Positions 8,456-18,285 of a DNA stretch of 64,000 bases are shown in pieces (positions within the stretch are counted from its first letter, which is position 1; every line of letters begins with the position of its first letter). Origin of the DNA: SHZL01 sp963815185 (lineage in GTDB: Bacteria > Pseudomonadota > Gammaproteobacteria > Xanthomonadales > SZUA-36). The translations under genes and the position numbers were made by a program. The DNA lies in assembly GCA_963815185.1 (NCBI GenBank), contig CAWFGC010000004.1:62001-126000 (forward strand). The letters are read 5' to 3'. The notes beneath the pieces were generated by a model. The model did no database searches, was not told the origin of the DNA, and saw only the letters and a list, made by a program, of their open reading frames with translations.

Positions 8456-9076
8456 TTAGGTCCGTTCCGGGCCGGACCAGTTGATCGCGCACAGTTCGGC
8501 GCTGCGGCCGTCGAAATCCCAGACCCGGCCGAAATCGCGCACCCGGCCCTTGAGCGCCCGGCTGACCACGATGTCCGGGCCCATCCAGTACTGCGAATTG
8601 GTAATCACCTGGTCCCGATCGGGGTCTTTGCCCGGCACCGGTTCAATCGCGCCTTCGATCAGCCTGGGGATGGAAAAAATCCGTTTCTTGCCTTCCTTGC
8701 GGAATTCGATCGGGACCTTCTTCACCGCCAGCACCTCGCTGACCAGCATTTTGAACAAACCGGTAGTGCCCTTGGCCTGGCCGCTCATGATTTGGGTCAG
8801 GGCCGCGGTCGCGTCTTCGCCGGCGTTCTCATCCAGGTAGAGGCCCACTTTCCAGTCACCGCGGGACATGTTGCCCGGAATTTCCAGCAGCATGCCGACC
8901 TTGAGCCCGGAAAGGTCGGTATCGCCGTAGTGACCGTGTTCGATGTCGATGCCCAGCCAGCCCTGGCAGCGGCCTTCGGTTGGCGGGTGCATCCCGAGCG
9001 AAATCACGCAGGGGCAGAACACATCGCAACTGCAATTGAGGATCAGTTCGCCTTGGATATTCCATTTCTCGATCAT
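8456..9076 (-). CDS. DUF1326 domain protein
   Basis: About 206 residues. The N-terminus WNIQGELILNCSCDVFCPC is the hallmark of DUF1326, with a cluster of cysteines (NCSCDVFCPC) that may bind metal. The rest follows the family pattern to the C-terminal CAINWSGPERT. The function is not established. It is read together with the downstream-encoded DUF2182 membrane protein at 9095-9895, 18 bases upstream; the two families are often neighbours, suggesting a shared metal-related membrane function. The gene points against the formate dehydrogenase genes. Confidence 0.85.
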   Translation of the reverse strand: MIEKWNIQGELILNCSCDVFCPCVISLGMHPPTEGRCQGWLGIDIEHGHYGDTDLSGLKVGMLLEIPGNMSRGDWKVGLYLDENAGEDATAALTQIMSGQAKGTTGLFKMLVSEVLAVKKVPIEFRKEGKKRIFSIPRLIEGAIEPVPGKDPDRDQVITNSQYWMGPDIVVSRALKGRVRDFGRVWDFDGRSAELCAINWSGPERT

Positions 9077-9094
9077 GGTGAAGTCCTGTAATGG

Positions 9095-9895
9095 TCAAAT
9101 AAGCCGGGGCAATGCCAGCATGAGCAGGCCAGTGCATATCAGCACAAGTCCACAGGCACGGTCAAACCAGGGCCGGCGGATCCAGTTTTTTTCCGCGTAC
9201 ATGTAGACGCTCAACAAGCCCATCCACAACAGGTTCATCACGCCCACAGCGAACATCAGCAGCATCATGGCCCAGCAACAGCCCAGGCAGTATTTACCCA
9301 TGCGCAGGCCCATGCGGCGAAATCCCGGGTTGCCTGCTTCCCAGTAGGACAGGAAAAACGACATGGGTGAGCGGCACCTGGACACACAGGCGGCTTTCAA
9401 CGGCGTCCATTGATAAATTCCTGCGAGCACGAACAGCGCTGCGCTCATTTGCAGGTTCGCGCTTTTTCCTGCCGGGGTCAACCAGGCTTCGTTGTGCAAG
9501 GCGTATTGCAAGGCCGAAGCAAGCACACCGAAAGCAAACCAGACCGCGATAAAGCCCAGGGTGAACAGGACCGTCCGACCCGTCTCTTCGCCTTTGCGCC
9601 GGGCAGTCTCGTTCAGTACTTCAAGCACCTCCAGTGCCGGCATGGCCGTGGGCAGCATCATGGCGATGGCCATGCCCCACCACATGGCCAGCAACAACAG
9701 GAAATCGAATCCGCCAAAGCGGCTGTGGTGCATGGCGAACAAGCCATGGTGCGCGTGCTGCAGCGCCATCGCCAGCAGGCAAAGCCAGGCCAGTGTGATC
9801 ACCGCCAGTACCGGCAGGCGCCGGTGCAGTGCATGATGTTTGGTCACGATCAGAACGGTGGCTCGCTCGCAGTTGAGGGTGTGGGCACAGATCAA
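9095..9895 (-). CDS. DUF2182 multi-pass membrane protein
   Basis: About 266 residues with at least six hydrophobic segments. The family signature MWWGMAIAMMLPTAMPALE is present near residue 92, and KYCLGCCWAMMLLMFAVGVM near 200, both rich in Met and Cys, which suggests metal handling. It is annotated elsewhere as a predicted metal-binding integral membrane protein; the actual role is unknown. It is first in a two-gene operon with the DUF1326 gene. The first codons are uncertain: a start further inside, just before RLPVLAVITLAWLCLLAMAL, would also give a good first helix. Confidence 0.83.
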   Translation of the reverse strand: MICAHTLNCERATVLIVTKHHALHRRLPVLAVITLAWLCLLAMALQHAHHGLFAMHHSRFGGFDFLLLLAMWWGMAIAMMLPTAMPALEVLEVLNETARRKGEETGRTVLFTLGFIAVWFAFGVLASALQYALHNEAWLTPAGKSANLQMSAALFVLAGIYQWTPLKAACVSRCRSPMSFFLSYWEAGNPGFRRMGLRMGKYCLGCCWAMMLLMFAVGVMNLLWMGLLSVYMYAEKNWIRRPWFDRACGLVLICTGLLMLALPRLI

Positions 9896-9994
9896 TGGTT
9901 AATGCTTGCCGGATAAGAATACTTCAAGCGCAGGCGCAAGAGTAACGATATGTGGGTAACATGATGCAAGTAACAATCGCAAAACGAACACACC

Positions 9995-11143
9995 ATGGAT
10001 GCATCGAACAACATACCCACCACCCACTTTGGCAGCAGGGTGCGCAAATCGCCTTTTTTCGAGTCCACCCGCCGCTGGGGCTGCAATGCCTATACCGTTT
10101 ACAACCACACCTACATGCCGATCAGCTACGGCGATCCGCTGCATGAATATCAGCAGTTGCTGAATGCGGTGACTCTGTGGGACGTCGCCTGCGAACGGCA
10201 GGTGCAGATCGCCGGCCCCGACGCCGGGCGCTTTGTGCAGTTGCTCACCCCCAGAAACCTCAGCTCCCTGGCGGTGGGCCAGGCCAAGTACGTGCCCCTG
10301 GTCGATGAGCACGGCGGCATGATCAATGATCCCATCGTCTTGCGCATCGAGGAGAACACCTACTGGCTGTCGCTGGCCGACAGCGATGTGCTGTTGTGGG
10401 CCAAAGGCGTGGCCTGGGGACGGGATTTCAAGATCGAGCTGGGCGAACCCGATGTGTCGCCGCTGCAACTACAAGGCCCGAAGGCGACTGCCGTGATGCA
10501 AGATCTGGTTGGGGACTGGATTCAGGAATTGAAGTATTTCTGGTTCCGGGAAGTCGATATCCAGGGCATTCCGGTGGTGCTTTCGCGCACCGGCTGGAGC
10601 AATGAACGCGGCTATGAACTGTTCCTGCGCGACAGCAAAAGCGGCAATGAACTGTGGGAAATCCTGATGCTGGCGGGCCAGCCTTACGACATCAGCCCCG
10701 CCTGCCCCAGCCAGATCAAACGCATGGAAGCCGGCTTGCTGTCCTATCACAACGACATGAACCTCTCGACCAACCCCTTCGAACTGGGGCTGGGAAAATT
10801 TGTCGACCTGGAACAGGATGCGGACTTCATCGGCAAAGAAGCGCTGAAAACCGTCGCGCGCGAGGGCATTCGCAACCGCTTGCTCGGCGCCTGGATCGAC
10901 GGCGGGCCACTGCCGGTCAATGAGCATCGCTGGCCCGTGCATGCCGATGGCGAAGCGGTGGGTGAACTTACCAGTTGCTGCTATTCTCCCGCACTTGAAA
11001 ACAACATCGCCTACATCTACCTGCCCGCCGGATTGGCCACGCCGGGCCGGCGCGTCAGCGTGATGACGGTTGCCGGCGAACGCGAGGCGGAATTGTGTGA
11101 ATTGCCCTTTGTCAGGAACCGTGCAGGAGACGATGCAGTCTGA
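9995..11143 (+). CDS. DmdA-like folate-dependent aminomethyltransferase (GcvT family)
   Basis: About 382 residues. It belongs to the GcvT/DmdA fold, transferring a methyl or methylene group to tetrahydrofolate. Recognisable features are an N-terminal TRRWGCNAYTVYNHTYMP, LWDVACERQVQIAGPDAGRF (about 58), LTPRNLSSLAVGQAKYVPLV (about 83), EPDVSPLQLQGPKA (about 151) and LSRTGWSNERGYELFLRD (about 192). The pattern is closer to DMSP demethylase-like proteins than to glycine-cleavage T protein, but DMSP activity cannot be claimed from sequence. It stands alone, between the DUF2182 gene and fdsA. One-carbon units it loads onto folate could end as formate, which would link it to the neighbouring dehydrogenase (inference). 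Confidence 0.8.
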   Translation: MDASNNIPTTHFGSRVRKSPFFESTRRWGCNAYTVYNHTYMPISYGDPLHEYQQLLNAVTLWDVACERQVQIAGPDAGRFVQLLTPRNLSSLAVGQAKYVPLVDEHGGMINDPIVLRIEENTYWLSLADSDVLLWAKGVAWGRDFKIELGEPDVSPLQLQGPKATAVMQDLVGDWIQELKYFWFREVDIQGIPVVLSRTGWSNERGYELFLRDSKSGNELWEILMLAGQPYDISPACPSQIKRMEAGLLSYHNDMNLSTNPFELGLGKFVDLEQDADFIGKEALKTVAREGIRNRLLGAWIDGGPLPVNEHRWPVHADGEAVGELTSCCYSPALENNIAYIYLPAGLATPGRRVSVMTVAGEREAELCELPFVRNRAGDDAV

Positions 11144-11228
11144 ACCAATGTCTGGTTCGGGCTGGCGCCCTGCCACCTGGTCAAGGCAGTAAGAGGTGAA
11201 ATTTTGTCAATGCTGATTTTCTGAGATA

Positions 11229-14094
11229 ATGCCCGTTATGGACGCGATAACAACCTTTCAGCCAGCGCAGGATTTTGGCACACCCCGGCCCATTGCCTTG
11301 GGACCGCTCATTGAACTGACCATCGATGGCAAGACCATCAGCGTGCAGCAAGGCACCTCGCTGATGCGGGCCGCCGCCGAGGCCGGCATCAAGGTGCCGA
11401 AATTGTGCGCCACCGACAGCCTGGACGCTTTCGGCTCCTGCCGTGTGTGCCTGGTGGAAATCGAGGGGCGCAAGGGTTATCCGGCTTCCTGCACCACGCA
11501 GGCGGAGGCCGGCATGGTGGTGCGCACGCAATCGGAACGCTTGCAGTCGCTGCGCCGCAATGTGGTCGAACTCTACGTTTCCGACCATCCGCTGGACTGC
11601 GTCGGCTGCGCGGCCAATGGCGATTGTGAGTTGCAGGACACCGCGGGGGAACTGGGTGTCACCGAGTCGCGCTATGGCAGCGCCGGCGCCAATCACCTGG
11701 ATGCGCCTAAGGACGAATCCAATCCCTATTTCACCTTCGATCCCTCGCAGTGCATTGTGTGTTACCGCTGCGTGCGCGCCTGTGATGATATCCAGGGCAC
11801 CTTTGCCCTGACGGTGGACGGCCGCGGTTTTGCCTCGAAGATCAGCGCCGGGCAGATGGAAGACTTCATGGATTCCGAATGCGTGTCCTGCGGCGCCTGT
11901 GTCAATGCCTGCCCGACGGTGGCGCTGACAGAGAATTCCGTGATCCAGCTGGGCCTGCCGCAGCGCAGTGTCAACACCACCTGCGCCTATTGCGGCGTTG
12001 GCTGCTCGTTCAACGCCGAATTGAAAGGCGATGTGGTGGTGCGTATGACCCCGGACAAGGAGGGTCTTGCCAACGAAGGCCATGCCTGCATCAAGGGACG
12101 TTTCGCGTTCAATTATGTGACCCACAAGGATCGCATCACCACGCCGATGATCCGCGAGAACATCAACCAGCCGTGGCGCGAAGTCGGCTGGGAGGAAGCC
12201 ATCGGCTATGCGGCCGAGCGCCTGCGCGCGCTGCAGCAGAAATACGGGCCGGACAGTATCGGCGGCATCACTTCTTCACGCTGCACCAACGAGGAAACCT
12301 ATCTGGTGCAGAAACTGGTGCGGGCGGCGTTTGGTAACAACAACGTCGATACCTGTGCGCGCGTGTGCCACTCACCCACGGGTTACGGCCTGAAGACCAC
12401 GCTGGGCGAATCGGCCGGCACCCAGGCCTTCAACTCCGTTGCCCACAGCGACGTGATTCTGCTGATGGGCGCCAATCCCTCGCGATGCGCACCCGGTATT
12501 CGCTTCGCGCCTGAAACGCCGCCTGCGCCAGGGTGCAAAACTGATCGTTGCCGATCCGCGGCGCATCGAGCTGGTCGCCTCTGCCCATGTCAGGGCCGAC
12601 CACCACCTGGCCCTGTTGCCGGGCAGCAATGTGGCCTTCCTCAACGCCATGGCGCACGTGGTGATCACCGAGGGGCTGGAAGCGAAAGACTACATTGCCG
12701 AGCGCTGTGAACCCGAGGCCTATCAGCGCTGGCGCGAGTTCGTCAGCCGTGAGGAGAATTCGCCGGAAGCGACCGAGCGTGTAAGCGGTATCCCGGCCTC
12801 CGAACTGCGCGCCGCTGCGCGCCTGTTCGCCGCCGGCCCGAATTCGGCCATCTATTATGGACTGGGCGTTTCCGAGCACAGCCAGGGATCGACCGCGGTC
12901 ATGGGTATTGCCAACCTCGCCATGGTCACGGGCAATCTGGGCCGCGAAGGCGTGGGCGTGAATCCCTTGCGCGGCCAGAACAATGTCCAGGGTTCCTGCG
13001 ACATGGGCTCCTTTCCGCACGAACTGCCCGGCTACCGGCATGTCTCCGATCCCGCCGTGCGCGCGCTGTTCGAAAACGAATGGCAGGTGCAATTGCAATC
13101 CGAGCCCGGCCTGCGCATCCCCAACATGTTCGATGCCGCGGTCAGCGGGCGTTTCAAAGGCCTGTATTGCCAGGGTGAGGATGTGGCCCAGTCGGATCCC
13201 AACACCCAGCATGTCGAAAACGCATTGCGCGCGCTGGAATGCCTGATCGTGCAGGATATTTTCCTCAACGAAACCGCGCGCTTCGCACACATCTTCCTGC
13301 CCGGTTCGACTTTTCTCGAGAAGAACGGCACTTTTACCAATGCGGAGCGGCGCATTTCACCGGTGCGCAAGGCCATCGAGCCCATGGCCGGTTACGAGGA
13401 CTGGCAGGTCACCCAGTTGCTCAGCAATGCATTGGCTTACCCGATGAACTACAGCCATCCATCCGAGATCATGGACGAAATCGCCCGCCTGACGCCGACG
13501 TTTGCGGGCGTGACGTACGAAAAACTGGATCGCCTGGGCAGCATCCAGTGGCCCTGCAATGATGCTGCTCCGGAAGGCACGCCGACCATGCACGTGAATG
13601 AATTCGTGCGCGGCAAAGGCTATTTCGCCATCACCGGTTTCGTGCCGACGGATGAACGCAGCTCGCGCAAGTATCCCTTGCTGCTGACCACCGGGCGCAT
13701 CCTGTCGCAATACAATGTCGGCGCACAAACCCGCCGTACGGCCAATTCCGAGTTTTACAGTGAAGATGTGCTGGAAATCCATCCCTTCGATGCTGAAGAG
13801 CGGGGCATCAAAGAGGGTGATTGGTGCGGCATCAGCAGCCGCGCGGGCGATACCGTGCTGCGCGCCGTGCTGACCGACCGCGTGCAACCCGGGGTGGTCT
13901 ACACCACGTTTCACTTCCCGTTCAGCGGCGCCAACGTGATCACCACCGACAACTCGGACTGGGCGACCAATTGCCCGGAATACAAGGTCACCGCGGTGCA
14001 GGTGAGCCGTGTGACCGAGCAGTCCCGCTGGCAGCGTGAATACCGCGCCTTCGCCGAAAAGCAGCAGGGTTTACTTGAAAAAGCCAGAGCCTGA
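11229..14094 (+). pseudogene. fdsA: NAD-dependent formate dehydrogenase alpha (catalytic) subunit, one frame break
   Basis: About 955 residues when repaired. Order of domains: [2Fe-2S] ferredoxin (LCATDSLDAFGSCRVC, about 59), two [4Fe-4S] motifs (CIVCYRCVRACD about 174; CVSCGACVNACP about 217), the Mo-bis-MGD domain beginning CAYCGVGCSF (about 251), and the molybdopterin-binding C-terminal domain. The molybdenum ligand is Cys in TCARVCHSPT (about 379), not selenocysteine. The frame breaks at 12480-12483; dropping one base restores NPSDAHPVFASRLKRRLRQG and runs through to TGA at 14092-14094. Both halves are highly conserved, so a sequencing insertion is more likely than a dead gene. It oxidises formate to CO2. 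fdhD follows 30 bases later. Confidence 0.92.
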
Positions 14095-14124
14095 ATTTAC
14101 TCCGGCGCGAATGGTGGGCCGATC

Positions 14125-14937
14125 ATGACGACATCCCGCGTTGTCAGCGTGCGTAATTGGCGGCCGGATCAGGTCGCGGCGGCCGACGACCACATCGCCA
14201 CCGAGGTCCCGGTGGCGCTGACCTATAACCGCATCTCCCACGTGGTGATGATGGCCACGCCGGCCGACCTCGAGGATTTTGCCCTGGGCTTCAGTCTTAC
14301 CGAGGGCATCATCGGCGGCAAGGACGATCTGCTGGCTGTTCGCGTGCTGCCGCGTGACGGCGGCATCGAAGTAGCCATGACCATTACCGAGCTCTGGTTC
14401 GATCGATTGACCACGCAACGGCGCAACCTCACCGGCCGCACCGGATGTGGACTCTGCGGCGCCGAGCGTATCGAGCAGGCTTTGCGTTATCCGGCTCCGG
14501 TCGGCGATTCCGTGCGCGTCAGTCACGCCGCCGTGCAGCATGCCTTGGCCAGCATGGCGGCAAAACAACCGCTGCAGGCGGTCACCGGCGCCACCCACGG
14601 TGCCGCCTGGTGCGATCTCGAAGGCAACATCCAATGCCTGCGTGAAGACGTTGGCCGGCACAACGCGCTGGACAAGCTGATCGGCGTCCTGGTGCGCGAG
14701 GAGTTCGACCCGCGCCAGGGCTTTGTGCTGGTTTCCAGCCGCGCCAGTTACGAGATGGTGTACAAGGCCGCCGTGATGGGCATGGAATTGATCGTCGCGG
14801 TGTCCGCGCCGACCACGCTGGCAATCGAATTTGCCGAGCGCTGCGGCGTTACCCTGGTGGGCTTCGCGCGCCCCGGCCGGCACAATGTCTATACGTTCGA
14901 GCAAAGGATAAGAGAAGGCACCGATGGCGGAGATTGA
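14125..14937 (+). CDS. fdhD: Formate dehydrogenase accessory sulfurtransferase FdhD
   Basis: About 270 residues. FdhD moves sulfur to the molybdenum cofactor so that formate dehydrogenase becomes active. The catalytic cysteine pair is in GRTGCGLCGAE (about 105-115). Other family features are the EVPVALTYNRISHVVMM segment and EDVGRHNALDKLIG (about 173), followed by SSRASYEMVYKAA. It overlaps fdsD by 14 bases, so the two are coupled. Its place between fdsA and fdsD is usual for Fds-type operons. Confidence 0.94.
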   Translation: MTTSRVVSVRNWRPDQVAAADDHIATEVPVALTYNRISHVVMMATPADLEDFALGFSLTEGIIGGKDDLLAVRVLPRDGGIEVAMTITELWFDRLTTQRRNLTGRTGCGLCGAERIEQALRYPAPVGDSVRVSHAAVQHALASMAAKQPLQAVTGATHGAAWCDLEGNIQCLREDVGRHNALDKLIGVLVREEFDPRQGFVLVSSRASYEMVYKAAVMGMELIVAVSAPTTLAIEFAERCGVTLVGFARPGRHNVYTFEQRIREGTDGGD

Positions 14938-15139
14938 TCAACTGGTGAAAATGGCCAACCAGATTGCGGCCAACTTCAGTTTCCACGCAGACGGGGTGGA
15001 GCGGCTGACGGATCACCTGCGGCGATTCTGGGCGCCGGCGATGAGAAAGCAATTATGCGATTATTCCGCCAGCGGTGGCGCCGGCCTGGATCAGGCGGTC
15101 CTCGAAGCCGTGCACGGTTTACAGAAAAGCCAAAAGTGA
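14924..15139 (+). CDS. fdsD: Formate dehydrogenase delta subunit
   Basis: A 71-residue protein typical of FdsD: LVKMANQIAANFSF followed by HLRRFWAPAMRKQL and a C-terminal LDQAVLEAVHGL. FdsD is a small subunit or assembly partner of the soluble NAD-linked formate dehydrogenase. The start lies inside the end of fdhD. Length and motif fit well. Confidence 0.92.
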   Translation: MAEIDQLVKMANQIAANFSFHADGVERLTDHLRRFWAPAMRKQLCDYSASGGAGLDQAVLEAVHGLQKSQK

Positions 15140-15163
15140 ATTCCAGAGCGTGACGGGTTCAGA

Positions 15164-15802
15164 TTGAAGGGCGAAAAATTGCCAGCCGGCATCATCCTCG
15201 CAGGCGGTCGTTCGCGGCGCATGCAGGGGCAAACCAAGGCCCTGCTGGATTTGCAGGGCAGGCCGCTGATGCAGCACGTGATCGACCGGCTGCGCCCGCA
15301 GGTCGCCTCCCTGGCCCTTTCAGTCGAGCGCGAAACTCCGGCATTTGAATGCTTCGGCCTGCCCCAGGTGACGGACCCCAGGCAGGGCAGTTGTGGCCCG
15401 CTCGGTGGTTTGCTGGCGGCACTGGAGGCCTTGCCCCAAGACAGCGACCGGCTGTTGCTGGTGCCGTGCGATGCGCCATTCCTGCCGCTGGACCTGGGGC
15501 AGCGGCTGGCGGAACGGCTCGAGCACAGCGGTCTGGCAGGCTGCATGGTGCGTTACGAGGACGAGTTGCAACCCACGTTCTCACTCTGGCACCGGCGCTT
15601 GCTGCCCGAACTTCGGCGCGCCGTGCTGGACGATGGTCTGGGCGGTTTCAAACAGGTACTCGGCAGGGTGAGCGTTGCCACACTGGACTGGGCGCCGGCC
15701 GCAGTGTCTCCATTCTTCAACATCAACACGCCGCAGGACCTGGTGCGCGCGAACGTGCTGCTCGAATCGGGCTTGATTGCAGCGCAAAGCGCGCCCACAT
15801 GA
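15164..15802 (+). CDS. mobA: Molybdenum cofactor guanylyltransferase MobA
   Basis: About 212 residues starting at a TTG. MobA attaches GMP to molybdopterin to form the MGD cofactor needed by FdsA. The nucleotide-binding loop AGIILAGGRSRRMQGQTKAL is at about 8-27, followed by CGPLGGLLAALEAL (about 80), LLVPCDAPFLPLDLG (about 102) and the C-terminal PFFNINTPQDL. It follows fdsD by 25 bases and belongs to the same run. Length is usual for the family. Confidence 0.92.
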   Translation: MKGEKLPAGIILAGGRSRRMQGQTKALLDLQGRPLMQHVIDRLRPQVASLALSVERETPAFECFGLPQVTDPRQGSCGPLGGLLAALEALPQDSDRLLLVPCDAPFLPLDLGQRLAERLEHSGLAGCMVRYEDELQPTFSLWHRRLLPELRRAVLDDGLGGFKQVLGRVSVATLDWAPAAVSPFFNINTPQDLVRANVLLESGLIAAQSAPT

Positions 15803-15841
15803 TCGGGGTCCGTCTTGATATAATGATGCTCACCATAGGAG

Positions 15842-16375
15842 ATGCATATGCCGGGCTCTGCTGAATTCAAACCTTTGAACATAGCGATCCTGACCTTGTC
15901 GGATACGCGTACGCCGGAAACCGATACTTCCGGCGATGCACTGGTCGAAATGCTTACCGAAGCAGGGCACCAGTTGGCCGCGCGGGACCTGTGCAAGGAC
16001 AATATCTACGTCATGCGTTCAATTGTCTCGCGCTGGATTGCCGATCCGGACATTCACGTGATCATCACCACCGGGGGCACCGGATTTACGCACCGGGATT
16101 CGACCCCCGAGGCCTTGGTGCCATTGTTCGACCGCGTCATCGAGGGTTTCGGCGAATTGTTCCGGCAGGTTTCGTATGAGGAGATTGGATCTTCCACCGT
16201 GCAATCGCGTTGCTGCGCCGGCCTGGCCAACAAGACTCTGGTATTTTGCCTGCCCGGTTCCACCGGCGCCTGCCGCACGGGTTGGAACCGCATTCTCGGC
16301 GAACAGCTCGATTCGCGGCACCAGCCATGTAATTTTATCGGCTTGACCACGCTCGGCAGCGGACAGCAGCACTGA
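15842..16375 (+). CDS. moaB: Molybdenum cofactor biosynthesis protein MoaB
   Basis: About 177 residues. MoaB-type proteins adenylate molybdopterin or assist metal insertion. Visible family motifs are LNIAILTLSDTRTPETDTSG (near the N-terminus), ITTGGTGFTHRDSTPEAL (about 77) and FCLPGSTGACRTGWNRIL (about 138). An ATG at 15848 is an equally possible start, with AGGAG at 15838-15842 upstream. It lies between mobA and moeA in the cofactor run. Confidence 0.92.
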   Translation: MHMPGSAEFKPLNIAILTLSDTRTPETDTSGDALVEMLTEAGHQLAARDLCKDNIYVMRSIVSRWIADPDIHVIITTGGTGFTHRDSTPEALVPLFDRVIEGFGELFRQVSYEEIGSSTVQSRCCAGLANKTLVFCLPGSTGACRTGWNRILGEQLDSRHQPCNFIGLTTLGSGQQH

Positions 16376-16452
16376 ATGCAAGCGCTCAAGTCCAATTGCC
16401 GGTATTCAGCAGCTTCCTGGCCTGGTTGCGGTTGCCCTGGCGGGGCAGGTTC

Positions 16453-17637
16453 ATGCTAAGCGTTCAGGAAGCCATTGCCCGCCTGCTGGAACACATCCCC
16501 GCGCCTCCAGCACGAGAAGCCATCCCGTTGATCGATGGACTGGGGCGCGTATTGGTGGACGATGCGCACGCTCGCATCGATGTTCCGCCGGCGGCCAACA
16601 GCGCCATGGATGGTTACGCCATTCGAATCGGTGAGTGCACGCAGGCAGCGCAAAAAATTCCACTCAGCCAGCGCATCGCGGCCGGCCATCCACCCGAGGC
16701 CCTGAAACCCGGAACGGCGGCGCGGATTTTTACCGGCGCGCAAATTCCGCCGGGCGCCGATACCGTGGTGATGCAGGAGCATTGCACTGCCGACGATGCA
16801 TACCTGATGATTGACAAACTGCCGCAGCCTGGCGACAACATCCGCCCCCGTGGGCAGGATATTGGCGCGGGTGAGAAGATGCTGGCCAAAGGCCACCGTT
16901 TGCGCGCCCAGGACCTCGGACTGCTGGCTTCCCAGGGTATGAATCGGCTGGACGTGCGCAAGCGGCTGAAGGTGGCGATGATGTCGACCGGGGATGAACT
17001 GATCGAGCCGGGACAGACGCTACAACCGGGACAAATCTACAACTCCAACCGCTACACCATGCATGGCCTGCTCAGCGCCTGGGGTTTCGAGGTCCTGGAT
17101 CTGGGTGTGGCGCCGGACCGCGTGGAGGCGATCACCGACCGCATGCGGCAGGCGGCAGAAAGCGCTGATGTCGTCATTTCATCGGGAGGGGTTTCCGTCG
17201 GCGAAGAAGACCACGTCAAGGCGGTGGTCGAGTCCCTGGGCAGCATCGATCTGTGGCGCATTGCGATCAAGCCGGGCAAGCCCTTTGCCTTCGGTCATGT
17301 CAAAGGCACGCCCTTTCTCGGCTTGCCGGGAAATCCGGTATCGGTGCTGGTGACCTTGCTGATCGTCGGCCGGCCGTTCCTGTTCGCCTGCCAGGGTATA
17401 GCGAATACCGAAGTGCAGCCATCCCGTCAGCCCGCATTGTTCGACCGGTCCGGCAGCACGCGTGAGGATTACCTGCGCGTGCGCTCTACGCCGGCCGGCC
17501 TGGAATTGTTTCCCAGCCAGAGCAGCGGCATTTTGATGTCCGCCTCCTGGGGCGACGGCTTGCTAAGGCAAAAGGTCAATGAGGACATCCGGGTGGGCGA
17601 ACCGGCCGATTTTCTGCCCTACGCCTTGTTGTCCTGA
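16453..17637 (+). CDS. moeA: Molybdopterin molybdenumtransferase MoeA
   Basis: About 394 residues. MoeA inserts molybdate into adenylated molybdopterin. Motifs: NSAMDGYAIR (about 49), FTGAQIPPGADTVVMQEH (about 93), STGDELIEPGQ (about 178), YNSNRYTMHGLLSAWGFEV (about 196), VVISSGGVSVGEEDHVK (about 238) and LGLPGNPVSVLV (about 291). I chose ATG 16453, preceded by GGGGCAGG; a TTG at 16396 would add 19 residues not expected for the family. It is the last gene of the formate dehydrogenase/cofactor block. Confidence 0.93.
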   Translation: MLSVQEAIARLLEHIPAPPAREAIPLIDGLGRVLVDDAHARIDVPPAANSAMDGYAIRIGECTQAAQKIPLSQRIAAGHPPEALKPGTAARIFTGAQIPPGADTVVMQEHCTADDAYLMIDKLPQPGDNIRPRGQDIGAGEKMLAKGHRLRAQDLGLLASQGMNRLDVRKRLKVAMMSTGDELIEPGQTLQPGQIYNSNRYTMHGLLSAWGFEVLDLGVAPDRVEAITDRMRQAAESADVVISSGGVSVGEEDHVKAVVESLGSIDLWRIAIKPGKPFAFGHVKGTPFLGLPGNPVSVLVTLLIVGRPFLFACQGIANTEVQPSRQPALFDRSGSTREDYLRVRSTPAGLELFPSQSSGILMSASWGDGLLRQKVNEDIRVGEPADFLPYALLS

Positions 17638-17660
17638 ACCTGCCGGGGACTGTGGCCGCG

Positions 17661-18066
17661 CTAGCCGCGCATGAAACTGGCCCGGCAATCGGCGATGAGG
17701 TCACCACCGTCGGTCAAGCCTTGCTTCTGCGCTCAACACGATCAGGGATCTGCGTTCATTTTCGATCCGGCTGGTCAGGTCGATCTGCTGGCCGACCTGC
17801 AGGGTCTTGCGGTAGCGAATCTCGCAGCGGGCGGTATGGGCCTTGATGCCCTGCAGGTACAACGCGTTGGCCATGACATCATCCAGCGTTGAGAAAATGA
17901 TCCCGCCGTGCACCGTGTCATTGAAACCGACATGATTTTCGTTCGGGGTGAATGTGCCGGTGCATAAGCCCTCGCGCAGGCTGAATTTGATCCGAAGGCC
18001 AATCGGGTTATCCGGCCCGCAGGCGAAACACATCGGCGCCCGTTCCATGAGTGGCTGATCAGCCAT
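17661..18066 (-). CDS. PaaI-like hotdog thioesterase, frame break near the C-terminus
   Basis: The continuous frame encodes 121 residues with APMCFACGPDNPIGLRIKF at the N-terminus and the hotdog catalytic region VGFNDTVHGGIIFSTLDDVM. It hydrolyses acyl-CoA thioesters, probably as a tetramer. The natural end appears frameshifted: removing one base at about 17713 turns ARLDRRW* into ARLTDGGDLIADCRASFMRG* ending at 17661, a normal PaaI C-terminus. It is separate from and convergent with moeA. Confidence 0.82.
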
Positions 18067-18285
18067 TTGCAGTCCTCTTGTTGGTGCTCAATTGCGATTC
18101 TGTGAAGATATATAGCGTGTTTCGCTTGCGTCAGCAATCAAACACCGGATTTTTCTGCAAAACCAGAAATTGATTGTGAATGCGGTCGTGAGTTCCTATA
18201 GTTCATCCCCATGCGCCCTGACCGGACCAACCAGAGCCTGGTCAAAAGGTCGCCCGGTGCGGCGTCAATCACACTTGGTACAAAA

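Noticed and set aside
12350..12380. Selenocysteine formate dehydrogenase
   Set aside because: The metal ligand codon is TGC (Cys), not TGA; no SECIS needed.
12430..13290. Minus-strand frame opposite fdsA
   Set aside because: fdsA motifs continue through it on the plus strand once one base is removed.
14924..15139. Random short frame after fdhD
   Set aside because: Rejected as noise at first, then kept: length and motifs match FdsD.
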